A DNA stretch of 61,277 nucleotides from an uncultured Clostridia bacterium (GTDB lineage: Bacteria; Bacillota; Clostridia; Oscillospirales; Acutalibacteraceae), in contig CAMVTS010000006.1 of assembly GCA_947170465.1 (NCBI GenBank), positions 1 through 61,277 on the forward strand, written 5' to 3'. Under the pieces are notes generated by a model, which did not search any database, was not told the origin of the DNA, and saw only the letters and a list, made by a program, of their open reading frames with translations. Positions 1 through 9,193 of this stretch are shown in pieces (within the stretch, counting starts at the first letter, position 1; every line of letters begins with the position of its first letter). Made by a program: the position numbers and the translations under genes.

Positions 1-14
1 AAGGCTTCAAAACG

Positions 15-66
15 GCATAAAATTTTACCATCATTGAAAGACAAACGGTAGTTTTTCGACAAACTG
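15..66. mobile_element. Family C repeat, partial copy at window edge
   Basis: This 52-bp stretch matches positions 20157-20208 with about four mismatches. The shared part runs from the TAAAATTTTACC segment to TTTTTCGACAAAC. In both places it ends directly against a rho-independent terminator hairpin. The remainder of the element would lie to the left of the window. It has no coding potential. Confidence 0.7.
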
Positions 67-90
67 AAAGGAGCCCCGAAGGGCTCCTTT
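67..90 (-). terminator. Terminator of groESL
   Basis: A 10-bp GC-rich stem (AAAGGAGCCC/GGGCTCCTTT) has a four-base loop and lies 19 nt past the groEL stop. The following T-tract is weak and is supplied by the family C repeat end. Confidence 0.8.
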
Positions 91-108
91 GATGATGTGT
101 GTGGTGAA

Positions 109-1743
<1,635 letters not shown>

Positions 1744-1757
1744 TTACCTCCCAAAAA

Positions 1758-2103
<346 letters not shown>

Positions 2104-2107
2104 TACT

Positions 2108-2135
2108 ATTGTAACCCATTTTCAGGAAATGTCAA
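2108..2135 (-). promoter_or_regulatory. groESL promoter
   Basis: On the minus strand a perfect TTGACA (2130-2135) is followed after 16 nt by TACAAT (2108-2113), directly upstream of CIRCE. This is the expected vegetative-sigma arrangement. Confidence 0.85.
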
Positions 2136-2218
2136 GGGGTTTTCTTGACTTTTCTTGACTTTTCACATAATTTTCAGATTTCATTATATGACTGCGACTG
2201 CTTTTTCATGATAAATCA

Positions 2219-3388
2219 TTATATACACTGCCAGCAGACCTCGTGTGCTTCAAAGCGTTCAGGCGGCGTGAGCCTGCTCAGCATGGTTTCGATGACATTC
2301 TCCGGAACGGCGTCCCTTCTTCCGGCATTGCGGCGCTTGTTTTCCTCCCATTCCGTTTCAAGAAAAACAATCCGGACATAGGCGCGATAGCGCACAAAGA
2401 GGCTGACCAGACGCGAGCGGAGATCGGCGGTGATATTCGTGGCGTTCCAGACAAAGGAACGCTTTTCACGAAGCAGCTGCTTTGCCTGCGCTCCGGCGAT
2501 TCTCGCGACCTCCTGCTGGCTGCCGGTAGGCGCGAGATGGTACTGTCGGCGGATTTCGTCCAGAGAAACGATTGGAAGGTCGGAATAATGCGTGTTTATC
2601 CAGGTATCCTTTCCGGTACCGGGCAAGCCGCAGAGAATGGTGACCTCCAGCTCGGTATCGTCGTAGAGAACTGCCTGCGGCGCTACTTTTCTGCCGGAGA
2701 AATACGCAAATTCGGTCAACACGGACGGAAAAGCAAACGGCTTATCATAACAGCCGAGCTCTTTTGAAAGCTCCGTATTGAAAAAAGCGTCATCTTCCCC
2801 GTTTTGGATTGTCCGGGTGATTCTTCCGTCGGAATCCGCCCGGCAGAGCATAAGCAGACTTCCGAGCGTGAAGTCGGGGACGAGCTCACCGTTTGAAGCC
2901 ATTTTGATTAAGCGGTGTTCCGGATTGTCGGACTGCAGCACATACGGCGGCATCATGTGATAGCGGACAAGCAGACAGATTGTTTCCCGAAAGCGCTGCA
3001 GCTCCCTGTCGCCGCATAAGCTGTATCTCCTCCACAGATAATCCCGAATGAGATTGGCGCCGGCCTGTGCATGATTCGGCGACGTCCATGCGCCGTCCCG
3101 CAGTCTGGTCGTCGTGATTTTTCCCACGTCATGGAACAGTGCCGCCAAGAACAGCATCTGCCGCTTCCGCGTTTCCAGCGCCCGGTACTCCGGGTTGCTG
3201 ACGAGCGCTTCGCATACCATAACCGTGTGAATCCAAACGTTCCCTTCGGCGTGATACCGCGGATTCTGCGGCGTTTCCTTCATGGACGACGCAAAGCGGC
3301 GCATGACGGTGCGCCCGACGGTCTCCCAGTCAATGGTAAAATCCGGCGCGTCCGGAACAATTTTCAGGAGCTCATCCAACCTGTTCAT
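2219..3388 (-). CDS. HD phosphohydrolase - polynucleotide kinase fusion (RNA end healing)
   Basis: This 389-residue protein has two domains. Residues about 45-190 form an HD domain with H54, H86-D87, H106, H144 and D185. Its layout resembles the C-terminal HD domain of tRNA CCA-adding enzymes, some of which hydrolyse 2',3'-cyclic phosphates. Residues about 248-385 form a P-loop kinase with GLPGTGKD at 254-261, an SLDEIR motif (D277) like the T4 polynucleotide kinase active site, and an arginine-rich lid near 351-358. I infer that it heals both RNA ends: phosphate removal and 5' phosphorylation. The ATG at 3388 is chosen because a GAGGTG site precedes it; the start overlaps the ligase gene by 17 nt. 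It is the last gene of a three-gene operon. The domains are clear; the substrate is inferred. Confidence 0.85.
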   Translation of the reverse strand: MNRLDELLKIVPDAPDFTIDWETVGRTVMRRFASSMKETPQNPRYHAEGNVWIHTVMVCEALVSNPEYRALETRKRQMLFLAALFHDVGKITTTRLRDGAWTSPNHAQAGANLIRDYLWRRYSLCGDRELQRFRETICLLVRYHMMPPYVLQSDNPEHRLIKMASNGELVPDFTLGSLLMLCRADSDGRITRTIQNGEDDAFFNTELSKELGCYDKPFAFPSVLTEFAYFSGRKVAPQAVLYDDTELEVTILCGLPGTGKDTWINTHYSDLPIVSLDEIRRQYHLAPTGSQQEVARIAGAQAKQLLREKRSFVWNATNITADLRSRLVSLFVRYRAYVRIVFLETEWEENKRRNAGRRDAVPENVIETMLSRLTPPERFEAHEVCWQCI

Positions 3389-4187
3389 CCTGCACCTCAA
3401 AGAGTGACGCCATCGGCACCGAGAGACGGTTCGGCACAATCGGACGTTCCAGCCAGTGGGTTTCTGACGCGTCCACCGTCTGCAGAAACGACGCGCGGAC
3501 GTACTTCATCCGGTCGACAACCTCACCGTTTTCTTCCACTTTGATATAAAGACCTTCCATCAGATCGGAATTGTCTGTTTCACGGAGCTGACGGGCAGCG
3601 TCAAGACCGAGCTTTTCGCTCTCCGCTCTCAGGTTTTCAAGGTGGCGGTCGGTAATATAATAAGAGCTGCCCAGCAATTGAAGCAGGCTTTGTTCACTTT
3701 GATAAACACCTTCCGCCAGAACAGGAACGGAACAGACCGGAAGTGCCTTAATCAGCCTGTGTCTGGACGGCGTGTCGAGGTATTTGCCGGTTTCACGGTC
3801 GAGAATGTCGAATTCCAGAAAGTAATGCGGCAACGCGTCATAATAGACGGTGTGTTTGGCGTAGAGCCATTCTCCGTACATGATGTAACGTGCGCCGAGC
3901 ACATTGTACAAGGACGCACGGTGAACCTGCGCCCATTGCTTCAGCAGGTGATAGTGCCGCTCCCGGAAACCGCCTTCGAGATAATGACCGCGGCTCTGCA
4001 GCAGTAACGCGCCGGACGGCGAAAAGGAAATCGCGGTATTGGCGCCGTCAACCTTCTCCTCCACGACGATATGCTTCCCCCGGATACATTTGAAGGGTAT
4101 CTGCGACAAATCCTCGTCGCCCGGCTGCAGACGCGAGCCTTCGATGTGCGGCGTACGCGGATATTTAATCAGTTTCAACTCTTCCAT
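3372..4187 (-). CDS. ATP-dependent RNA ligase, T4 Rnl2-like
   Basis: This 271-residue protein carries the nucleotidyltransferase motifs in order: motif I EEKVDG with the adenylated lysine K45, motif III YGEW near 104-107, IIIa FLEFDI near 123-128, motif IV EGLYIK at 211-216 and motif V MKYVR with K228. It lacks the zinc finger, HhH and BRCT modules of NAD-dependent DNA ligase, which is encoded separately at 20.2 kb. The family joins 3'-OH and 5'-phosphate ends of nicked or broken RNA. It starts 4 nt after the methyltransferase stop, with an AAAGGG site, and overlaps the HD-kinase gene, so translation is probably coupled. Confidence 0.88.
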   Translation of the reverse strand: MEELKLIKYPRTPHIEGSRLQPGDEDLSQIPFKCIRGKHIVVEEKVDGANTAISFSPSGALLLQSRGHYLEGGFRERHYHLLKQWAQVHRASLYNVLGARYIMYGEWLYAKHTVYYDALPHYFLEFDILDRETGKYLDTPSRHRLIKALPVCSVPVLAEGVYQSEQSLLQLLGSSYYITDRHLENLRAESEKLGLDAARQLRETDNSDLMEGLYIKVEENGEVVDRMKYVRASFLQTVDASETHWLERPIVPNRLSVPMASLFEVQDEQVG

Positions 4188-4191
4188 AGTG

Positions 4192-4866
4192 TTATCCCTT
4201 TGCTGCGGTCATAAACAAGTGTCCGTTTACGCCGTCAAATTGTAGTTTTCTTGCTCCTGCCGCTGTAAACGCGGCGGTCAGCTTGTCCTTTGTCAGCAGG
4301 TGAATATGCTCCGGGTTGTTGTCCGGCTTGGACGGAACCGACACCACAACGTACCTTCCGGCTATTCGCACAGCGTTGCGGATTGCCTGTTCATACTCGC
4401 AAATGTGCTCCAGCACCTCCAGCAGCGTCACGACGTCATAACTGCTGTCCGGTGCATTCCATGTGCAGATATTCCCCCGCAGGGCGTTCAGCCTTTCGGC
4501 GCCGCCCTGATGAATCCGGTTCAGCATTTCCACACGATGCGGCAGGATATCCAGTGAGGTCACCGGCGTATCGGGAAAGTCCCTCATGAACGGAAAGAGA
4601 AAAACACCCCTGCCACTGCCGACGTCCAACAGATTTTCCGGGTAAATTGCTTTGAGAAAGCCCAGCGCCATTCTGACGCGCGGAAGGTCGGCTTTTTCTT
4701 TGAAACGGTACATTTTCAGCCCATTCTGCTCTCCCAGGCAGATGAGCTCCTCCAGCTCGGTTTCGGTAAGCTGCGAAAGCGGTTGGTTATACAGGTTTTC
4801 CGGCAAAGGAACGCCGCTGCCCCGGACGTAAGCCGCTGCCAAATGCTTCAAATTCATCGTCATCAT
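4192..4866 (-). CDS. SAM-dependent methyltransferase, possible Hen1-like RNA end methylase
   Basis: This 224-residue protein has a class I SAM fold. The SAM loop LLDVGSGRGVF is at 79-89, an acidic motif SLDI near 104-107, and EVLEH at 150-154. Hen1 2'-O-methyltransferases coordinate metal through E-x-x-E-H plus a later histidine. Here E150, E153 and H154 are followed by H187 and H189 in a loop after PSKPDNN. VLEH is also common in unrelated methyltransferases, so the motif alone is not diagnostic. Position as first gene of an operon with an RNA ligase and an end-healing enzyme makes an RNA target likely. Several ATGs occur within the first four codons, so the exact start is uncertain. Confidence 0.7.
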   Translation of the reverse strand: MMTMNLKHLAAAYVRGSGVPLPENLYNQPLSQLTETELEELICLGEQNGLKMYRFKEKADLPRVRMALGFLKAIYPENLLDVGSGRGVFLFPFMRDFPDTPVTSLDILPHRVEMLNRIHQGGAERLNALRGNICTWNAPDSSYDVVTLLEVLEHICEYEQAIRNAVRIAGRYVVVSVPSKPDNNPEHIHLLTKDKLTAAFTAAGARKLQFDGVNGHLFMTAAKG

Positions 4867-4884
4867 TCTCTTTCATTTTTTCCG

Positions 4885-4913
4885 ATTATATCATGAACCG
4901 CAGCGGATAGCAA
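4885..4913 (-). promoter_or_regulatory. Promoter of the RNA-repair operon
   Basis: On the minus strand TTGCTA (4908-4913), a 17-nt spacer and a perfect TATAAT (4885-4890) lie 19 nt upstream of the methyltransferase start. The -35 box overlaps the T-tract of the preceding terminator. The operon therefore appears to have its own vegetative promoter. Confidence 0.8.
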
Positions 4914-4946
4914 GAAAAAACGGTGCAGCCACGCATGACTGCACCG
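4912..4946 (-). terminator. Terminator of the ior-paaK-ACT operon
   Basis: An 8-bp stem (CGGTGCAG/CTGCACCG) at 4921-4946 has a 10-nt loop. It is followed on the minus strand by TTTTTTCTT, seven bases after the ACT-gene stop. Confidence 0.92.
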
Positions 4947-4952
4947 GAAAAA

Positions 4953-5381
4953 TCAGATATCCTTGATGTCGTCCTCGTTGAGAGAGGGAATGTTGTTGTC
5001 GTCAAGCACCTTCTGGGCTTTTTCAACGTCGTCCACACGGATAACCACATACGCGCCGAATTTGGCGGAAGCGGTAAAGGCGTAGACGTACTCGATGTTG
5101 ACCTCCGCCTTGGCAAGATAGTCAAGCACATAGCACAGCGCGCCTACCCTGTCGTCAAGCTTAGCGGCGATGACCGAGGTGGTGTTGATAATCATTTCCT
5201 TGCTCAGTACCTCAATCGTCTTGGGCGTGTCGGAGGTAATCAGGCGCAGAATGCCGAAATCCTTGGTTTCGGAAATACTCAGCGCACGGATGTTGATTTC
5301 CTCGTCAGCGATGGTTTTGAGGGTTTCATAGAGCTTGCCGGGACGGTTTTCTACAAATACGGAAATCTGTCTGATAGCCAC
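4953..5381 (-). CDS. Tandem ACT-domain protein
   Basis: This 142-residue protein has two ACT folds. The first (about 1-65) opens with QISVFVENRPGKL and the second (about 70-140) with AAKLDDRVGAL. ACT domains bind amino acids or related small ligands. This stand-alone tandem form commonly accompanies phenylacetate-CoA-ligase-like genes. It is the last gene of the iorA-iorB-paaK-ACT operon, 17 bp after paaK, and is followed by a strong terminator. A role as aromatic amino acid or aryl-acid sensor is inferred from context. Confidence 0.88.
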   Translation of the reverse strand: MAIRQISVFVENRPGKLYETLKTIADEEINIRALSISETKDFGILRLITSDTPKTIEVLSKEMIINTTSVIAAKLDDRVGALCYVLDYLAKAEVNIEYVYAFTASAKFGAYVVIRVDDVEKAQKVLDDNNIPSLNEDDIKDI

Positions 5382-5398
5382 GATGTTTTCCCCTTTCT

Positions 5399-6706
5399 TT
5401 AGTCGTGAAGCTTGCGCTTATCTATTACGCGGACTGCCTTGCCTTCGCTGCGTGTGATGGTCTTGGGCGGTACCAGATGGACCTTCGGGCTGATGCCGAG
5501 CATGGTGCGCATGGCGCTCTCGAGCTTGCGCTCGCTGGCGATGTTCTCGGAGATGATGTCGGAGAATCTCTCCGGCGTGAGCTCGACGTTAATGTCGAAG
5601 GTGTCGGTGTTGTTTTTGCGATCGACGATAATCTGGTAGTTCGGGGTGTAACCCTGCTTGAGCAGGACGGCTTCAATCTGGCTTGGGAATACGTTGACGC
5701 CGCGGATAATCATCATGTCGTCGCTTCTGCCCATCGGTTTGCACATCTTGATGAAGGTTCTGCCGCAGGAGCATTTTTCGCGCGTCAGCACGCAGATGTC
5801 TCTTGTGCGGTAACGGAGCAGCGGAAACGCCTCCTTGTCCAAAGAGGTGAATACCAGCTCGCCCTTGCTGCCTTCGGGAAGCGTTTCGCCGGTTTCGGGG
5901 TCGATAATCTCGGCGTAGAAATGGTCCTCGTTGATGTGCATACCCTTCTGTTCGCAGCACTCAAAGGCTACGCCGGGACCGCTGATTTCTGTCAGGCCGT
6001 AGATATCAAACGCCTTGATGCCGAGGCTTTCCTCGATGTTGTGTCGCATTTCCTCCGTCCACGGCTCTGCGCCGAAAATGCCGGCTTTGAGCTTGTTATC
6101 CTCGGGCTTGTAGCCCATCTCGTGCAGGGTTTCGCCGATATACGCCGCATAGGAAGGCGTACAGCAGAGAATGGTCGAGCCTAAGTCCATCATGAACTGA
6201 ATCTGGCGCTCGGTGTTGCCGGACGACATGGGAAGCGTCAGACAGCCAACTTTGTGAGAGCCGCCGTGCAGTCCGGCGCCGCCGGTGAAGAGGCCGTAGC
6301 CGTAGCACACCTGGCACACGTCGTCCTCATCGCCGCCTGCGGCGACAATCGCTCTGGCAGTGCAGTCCTCCCACAAATCAACGTCGTGCTGCGTATAGAA
6401 CGCCACAACGCGCTTGCCGGTGGTGCCGGAGGTGGACTGGATGCGCACGCAATCCGTCAGCGGTGTGGCAAGCAAGCCGTAGGGATACGCCTCGCGCAAA
6501 TCCGCCTTGGAAAGAAACGGCAGCTTATGAATGTCGTCAACGCCCTTGACGTCCTCGGGCTTGACGCCCTTCTTGTCCATCAGGTCGCGGTAGTAAGGCA
6601 CGTTGTCATAGACGTGTCTGACCTGCTTCACGATTTTTTCATTCTGGATTTTCAGAATTTCCTCGCGTGAGGCAGTTTCGATTTCGGGCTGGTAGTAATT
6701 GCCCAT
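5399..6706 (-). CDS. paaK: Phenylacetate-CoA ligase family (AMP-forming)
   Basis: This 435-residue member of the adenylate-forming superfamily has the P-loop-like STSGTTGKR near residues 91-99, YGLTEISGPG in the mid-region and a C-terminal subdomain ending in a GKAVRV lysine motif. It interconverts aryl acetates, CoA and ATP with aryl-acetyl-CoA and AMP. It follows iorAB, which produce aryl-acetyl-CoA from aryl pyruvates. The enzyme may release aryl acetates or activate them for amino acid synthesis; the direction cannot be read from sequence. Confidence 0.92.
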   Translation of the reverse strand: MGNYYQPEIETASREEILKIQNEKIVKQVRHVYDNVPYYRDLMDKKGVKPEDVKGVDDIHKLPFLSKADLREAYPYGLLATPLTDCVRIQSTSGTTGKRVVAFYTQHDVDLWEDCTARAIVAAGGDEDDVCQVCYGYGLFTGGAGLHGGSHKVGCLTLPMSSGNTERQIQFMMDLGSTILCCTPSYAAYIGETLHEMGYKPEDNKLKAGIFGAEPWTEEMRHNIEESLGIKAFDIYGLTEISGPGVAFECCEQKGMHINEDHFYAEIIDPETGETLPEGSKGELVFTSLDKEAFPLLRYRTRDICVLTREKCSCGRTFIKMCKPMGRSDDMMIIRGVNVFPSQIEAVLLKQGYTPNYQIIVDRKNNTDTFDINVELTPERFSDIISENIASERKLESAMRTMLGISPKVHLVPPKTITRSEGKAVRVIDKRKLHD

Positions 6707-6768
6707 TGGTGGTCACTCCTTTATTATTTATTCCTTCTGATTAACCCTTATACCCAATATTTATATAA

Positions 6769-7341
6769 TCAGAAGTTATAACCCAATTCAAATGCTTTGA
6801 GATTGACCTCTACAAACTGAGGCTTGACGGTGTTTTTAATCGCCTCAATCCACTTTTCCTTTTCGATGTGGAAATACTTGGCAAGTCTGCCCATGAGCAC
6901 GATATTCACGCTCTTGGCGTTGCCTGCCTGCTGCGCTAAGGAAAGCGCGTCGATTTCATCGACGAACACGCCCTTGCCGCGCAGCTCGTCGAGCACGTCC
7001 ACAGGATACTGCGCCGCGCCGGTGATAACCGGCATGGGGTCAATCATCTGTGAATTGACGATAATCTTGCCGTCCTTGCGGAGATTGGCGGCATAGCGGG
7101 CCGCTTCGATTTTTTCAAAGGAAATGATATAGTCGGCTTCTCCCTGCGCAATGACAGGAGAATAAACGTTGTCGCCGAAACGGACGTAGGTGACGACGGA
7201 GCCGCCGCGCTGGCTCATGCCGTGAACCTCGCTGACCTTGACGTCGTAGCCCTCTGCTACTAATAATGCACCGAGCAGCTTGCTCGCGAGGAGACTTCCC
7301 TGACCGCCTACACCGACAATCATGACATTCTTTGTTTCCAT
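6769..7341 (-). CDS. iorB: Indolepyruvate ferredoxin oxidoreductase, beta subunit
   Basis: This is the gamma-domain partner of IorA. The pair oxidises aryl pyruvates with ferredoxin and CoA to aryl-acetyl-CoA and CO2. It is about 190 residues, beginning METKNVMIVGVGGQGS, where the glycine-rich loop is typical. The ATG at 7341 is chosen over a start seven codons upstream because AAAGGAGA lies 8 nt before it. The iorA stop is one base upstream, so translation is probably coupled. Confidence 0.95.
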   Translation of the reverse strand: METKNVMIVGVGGQGSLLASKLLGALLVAEGYDVKVSEVHGMSQRGGSVVTYVRFGDNVYSPVIAQGEADYIISFEKIEAARYAANLRKDGKIIVNSQMIDPMPVITGAAQYPVDVLDELRGKGVFVDEIDALSLAQQAGNAKSVNIVLMGRLAKYFHIEKEKWIEAIKNTVKPQFVEVNLKAFELGYNF

Positions 7342-7342
7342 T

Positions 7343-9079
7343 TTATCTGTCTCCTTTCTCAATCGCGCCGAAGCGGCAGAGCTGAGTGCATACGTCGCAG
7401 CCTACGCACTGGGTAGCATCGACGGTCGCCTTCTTATCCTTGAAGCTGATTGCCGGACAACCGAGCTTCATGCACTGACGGCATCCGACGCATTTGTCTT
7501 TATTGACGGTCACAGGCGGTTTTGCCTTGACGTATTTGAGCAGCATACAAGGTCTGCGCGAGATAATCACGCTGGGAGCGTCCACAGCGAGCTCCTCGAG
7601 AATGACTTCTTCACATTCCTTGAGGTTGTAAGGGTCGACGACGCGGACGCGCTCAATGCCGATGGAATGGCACAGCGCTTCCAGATTGACGGCAAGCGCC
7701 GGGTCGCCCTTGATATTGTAGCCGGTGGTCGGGTTCTGCTGATGTCCCGTCATACCGGTGATGGAGTTGTCGAGAATAATGACGGTGGAGTTGGAACCGT
7801 TGTAAGCGACGTTGACGAGGCCGGTCATGCCGGAATGCATGAAGGTGGAATCGCCGATAACGCAGACGGTCTTTTTCTCACTGTCGGCGCCGCCTGCCTT
7901 ATTGAAGCCGTGCAGACCGGAAACGGAAGCGCCCATGCAGAGCGTGGAATCCAGCGCGAACAGCGGCGCTGCGGAACCGAGGGTATAGCAGCCGATATCG
8001 CCGAGACAGGTAATCTTGTGCTTGGCGAGCGTATAGAACAGACCGCGGTGAGGACAGCCGGCGCACATAACGGGAGGACGGACAGGCACCTCGGTTTCGA
8101 GGGTGACGTTCTCCGGCTGGGGCAGTCCGAATGCCGCGCGGATGGTTGTCTGGTTGAATTCACCGATATTGGAGAACAGCTCCTTGCCCACGCAGGGAAC
8201 GCCGATAGTATTCAAATGGGTTTCGATGATACCGTCAAGCTCCTCCACAACATAGAGCTTGCCGACATTGGCGGCGAAGTCCTTGATAATCCTGGTGGGA
8301 AGCGGATTGACAATGCCGAGCTTCAGAACGGAAACGGTATTGCCGAAGACTTCCTTGACATATTGATAGCAGGTGCCGGAGCAGATAATGCCCATCTCGG
8401 TGCCGCCGATTTCGACGCGGTTGAGCGGACTTGTCTCGCCCAGTTCCGCAATCTTGCGGGTGCGCTCCTCCACAAAGGGATGTCTGCGAATCGCGTTGGC
8501 TGGCGCCATGATGTACTTCTGAGGATTCTTCTCGTAGGCAGGAAGCGCGTGCTCCTGTCTGTCCTCCAGCTCTACCGCCGCCTGGGAATGAGCGATACGG
8601 GTGCACATGCGGACAATAACGGGTGTGTCAAATTCCTCGGAAATCTCAAACGCCGCCTTGACAAACGCCTTGGCTTCCGCAGAATCGGAGGGTTCGAGCA
8701 TAGGAACCTTGGCGGCAATCGCGTAGTGACGGGAATCCTGCTCATTCTGAGAGGAGTGCATTGCCGGATCGTCGGCAACGAAAATCACCAGTCCGCCGTT
8801 GACGCCGGTATAGGACAGCGTAAAGAGCGGATCGGCGGCGACGTTGAGTCCGACGTGCTTCATGGCACAGGCGGAACGCACGCCGCGCAGAGACGCGCCG
8901 AAGGCGACCTCGCAGGCGACCTTCTCATTGGGCGCCCATTCGCAGTAGATATCGTCATATTTGGCGGCAAATTCCGTGATTTCCGTCGAAGGCGTACCCG
9001 GATAGCTGGAAACCACCTTGACGCCGGCTTCGTAAAGTCCTCTGGCAACGGCTTCGTTGCCCAACATTAGCTTTTTCAC
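7343..9079 (-). CDS. iorA: Indolepyruvate ferredoxin oxidoreductase, alpha subunit
   Basis: This is the catalytic subunit, about 578 residues. An N-terminal pyrimidine-binding segment (SSYPGTPSTEI) is followed by the TPP-binding domain, with GDIGCYTLG and GDSTFMHSG near the middle. Two C-terminal 4Fe-4S clusters follow (CVGCRQCMKLGCP and CVGCDVCTQLC). The GTG at 9079 has GGAGG 11 nt upstream; the ATG at 9067 is the alternative. It heads the aryl-pyruvate operon. A promoter lies at 9145-9173 and a perfect hairpin at 9104-9123 in the leader. Confidence 0.96.
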   Translation of the reverse strand: MKKLMLGNEAVARGLYEAGVKVVSSYPGTPSTEITEFAAKYDDIYCEWAPNEKVACEVAFGASLRGVRSACAMKHVGLNVAADPLFTLSYTGVNGGLVIFVADDPAMHSSQNEQDSRHYAIAAKVPMLEPSDSAEAKAFVKAAFEISEEFDTPVIVRMCTRIAHSQAAVELEDRQEHALPAYEKNPQKYIMAPANAIRRHPFVEERTRKIAELGETSPLNRVEIGGTEMGIICSGTCYQYVKEVFGNTVSVLKLGIVNPLPTRIIKDFAANVGKLYVVEELDGIIETHLNTIGVPCVGKELFSNIGEFNQTTIRAAFGLPQPENVTLETEVPVRPPVMCAGCPHRGLFYTLAKHKITCLGDIGCYTLGSAAPLFALDSTLCMGASVSGLHGFNKAGGADSEKKTVCVIGDSTFMHSGMTGLVNVAYNGSNSTVIILDNSITGMTGHQQNPTTGYNIKGDPALAVNLEALCHSIGIERVRVVDPYNLKECEEVILEELAVDAPSVIISRRPCMLLKYVKAKPPVTVNKDKCVGCRQCMKLGCPAISFKDKKATVDATQCVGCDVCTQLCRFGAIEKGDR

Positions 9080-9103
9080 TTGGCTTGATTCCTCCAATAA
9101 CAA

Positions 9104-9123
9104 CGGCAGTAGTATTACTGCCG
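9104..9123 (-). promoter_or_regulatory. Leader hairpin before the iorA ribosome site
   Basis: CGGCAGTA, a GTAT loop and TACTGCCG form a perfect 8-bp stem in the transcribed leader. It ends eight bases before the GGAGG of iorA. No long T-tract follows on the minus strand, so it is not an obvious terminator. It may modulate translation or RNA stability. Confidence 0.55.
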
Positions 9124-9144
9124 CCCAATTTCATAATTATTCAA

Positions 9145-9173
9145 ATTATAGCATAACATGAACATAAATACAA
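9145..9173 (-). promoter_or_regulatory. Promoter of the iorA operon
   Basis: On the minus strand TTGTAT (9168-9173), a 17-nt spacer ending TGC and TATAAT (9145-9150) make a good extended -10 promoter, directly after the dnaE stop. It separates ior transcription from the dnaE operon. Confidence 0.8.
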
Positions 9174-9193
9174 GTGGGAAGTTTGGCAATTCG

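Noticed and set aside
7322..9070. A 582-codon plus-strand frame opposite iorA
   Set aside because: Same artefact: it mirrors a strongly conserved gene, and its composition is unlike real proteins of the window.
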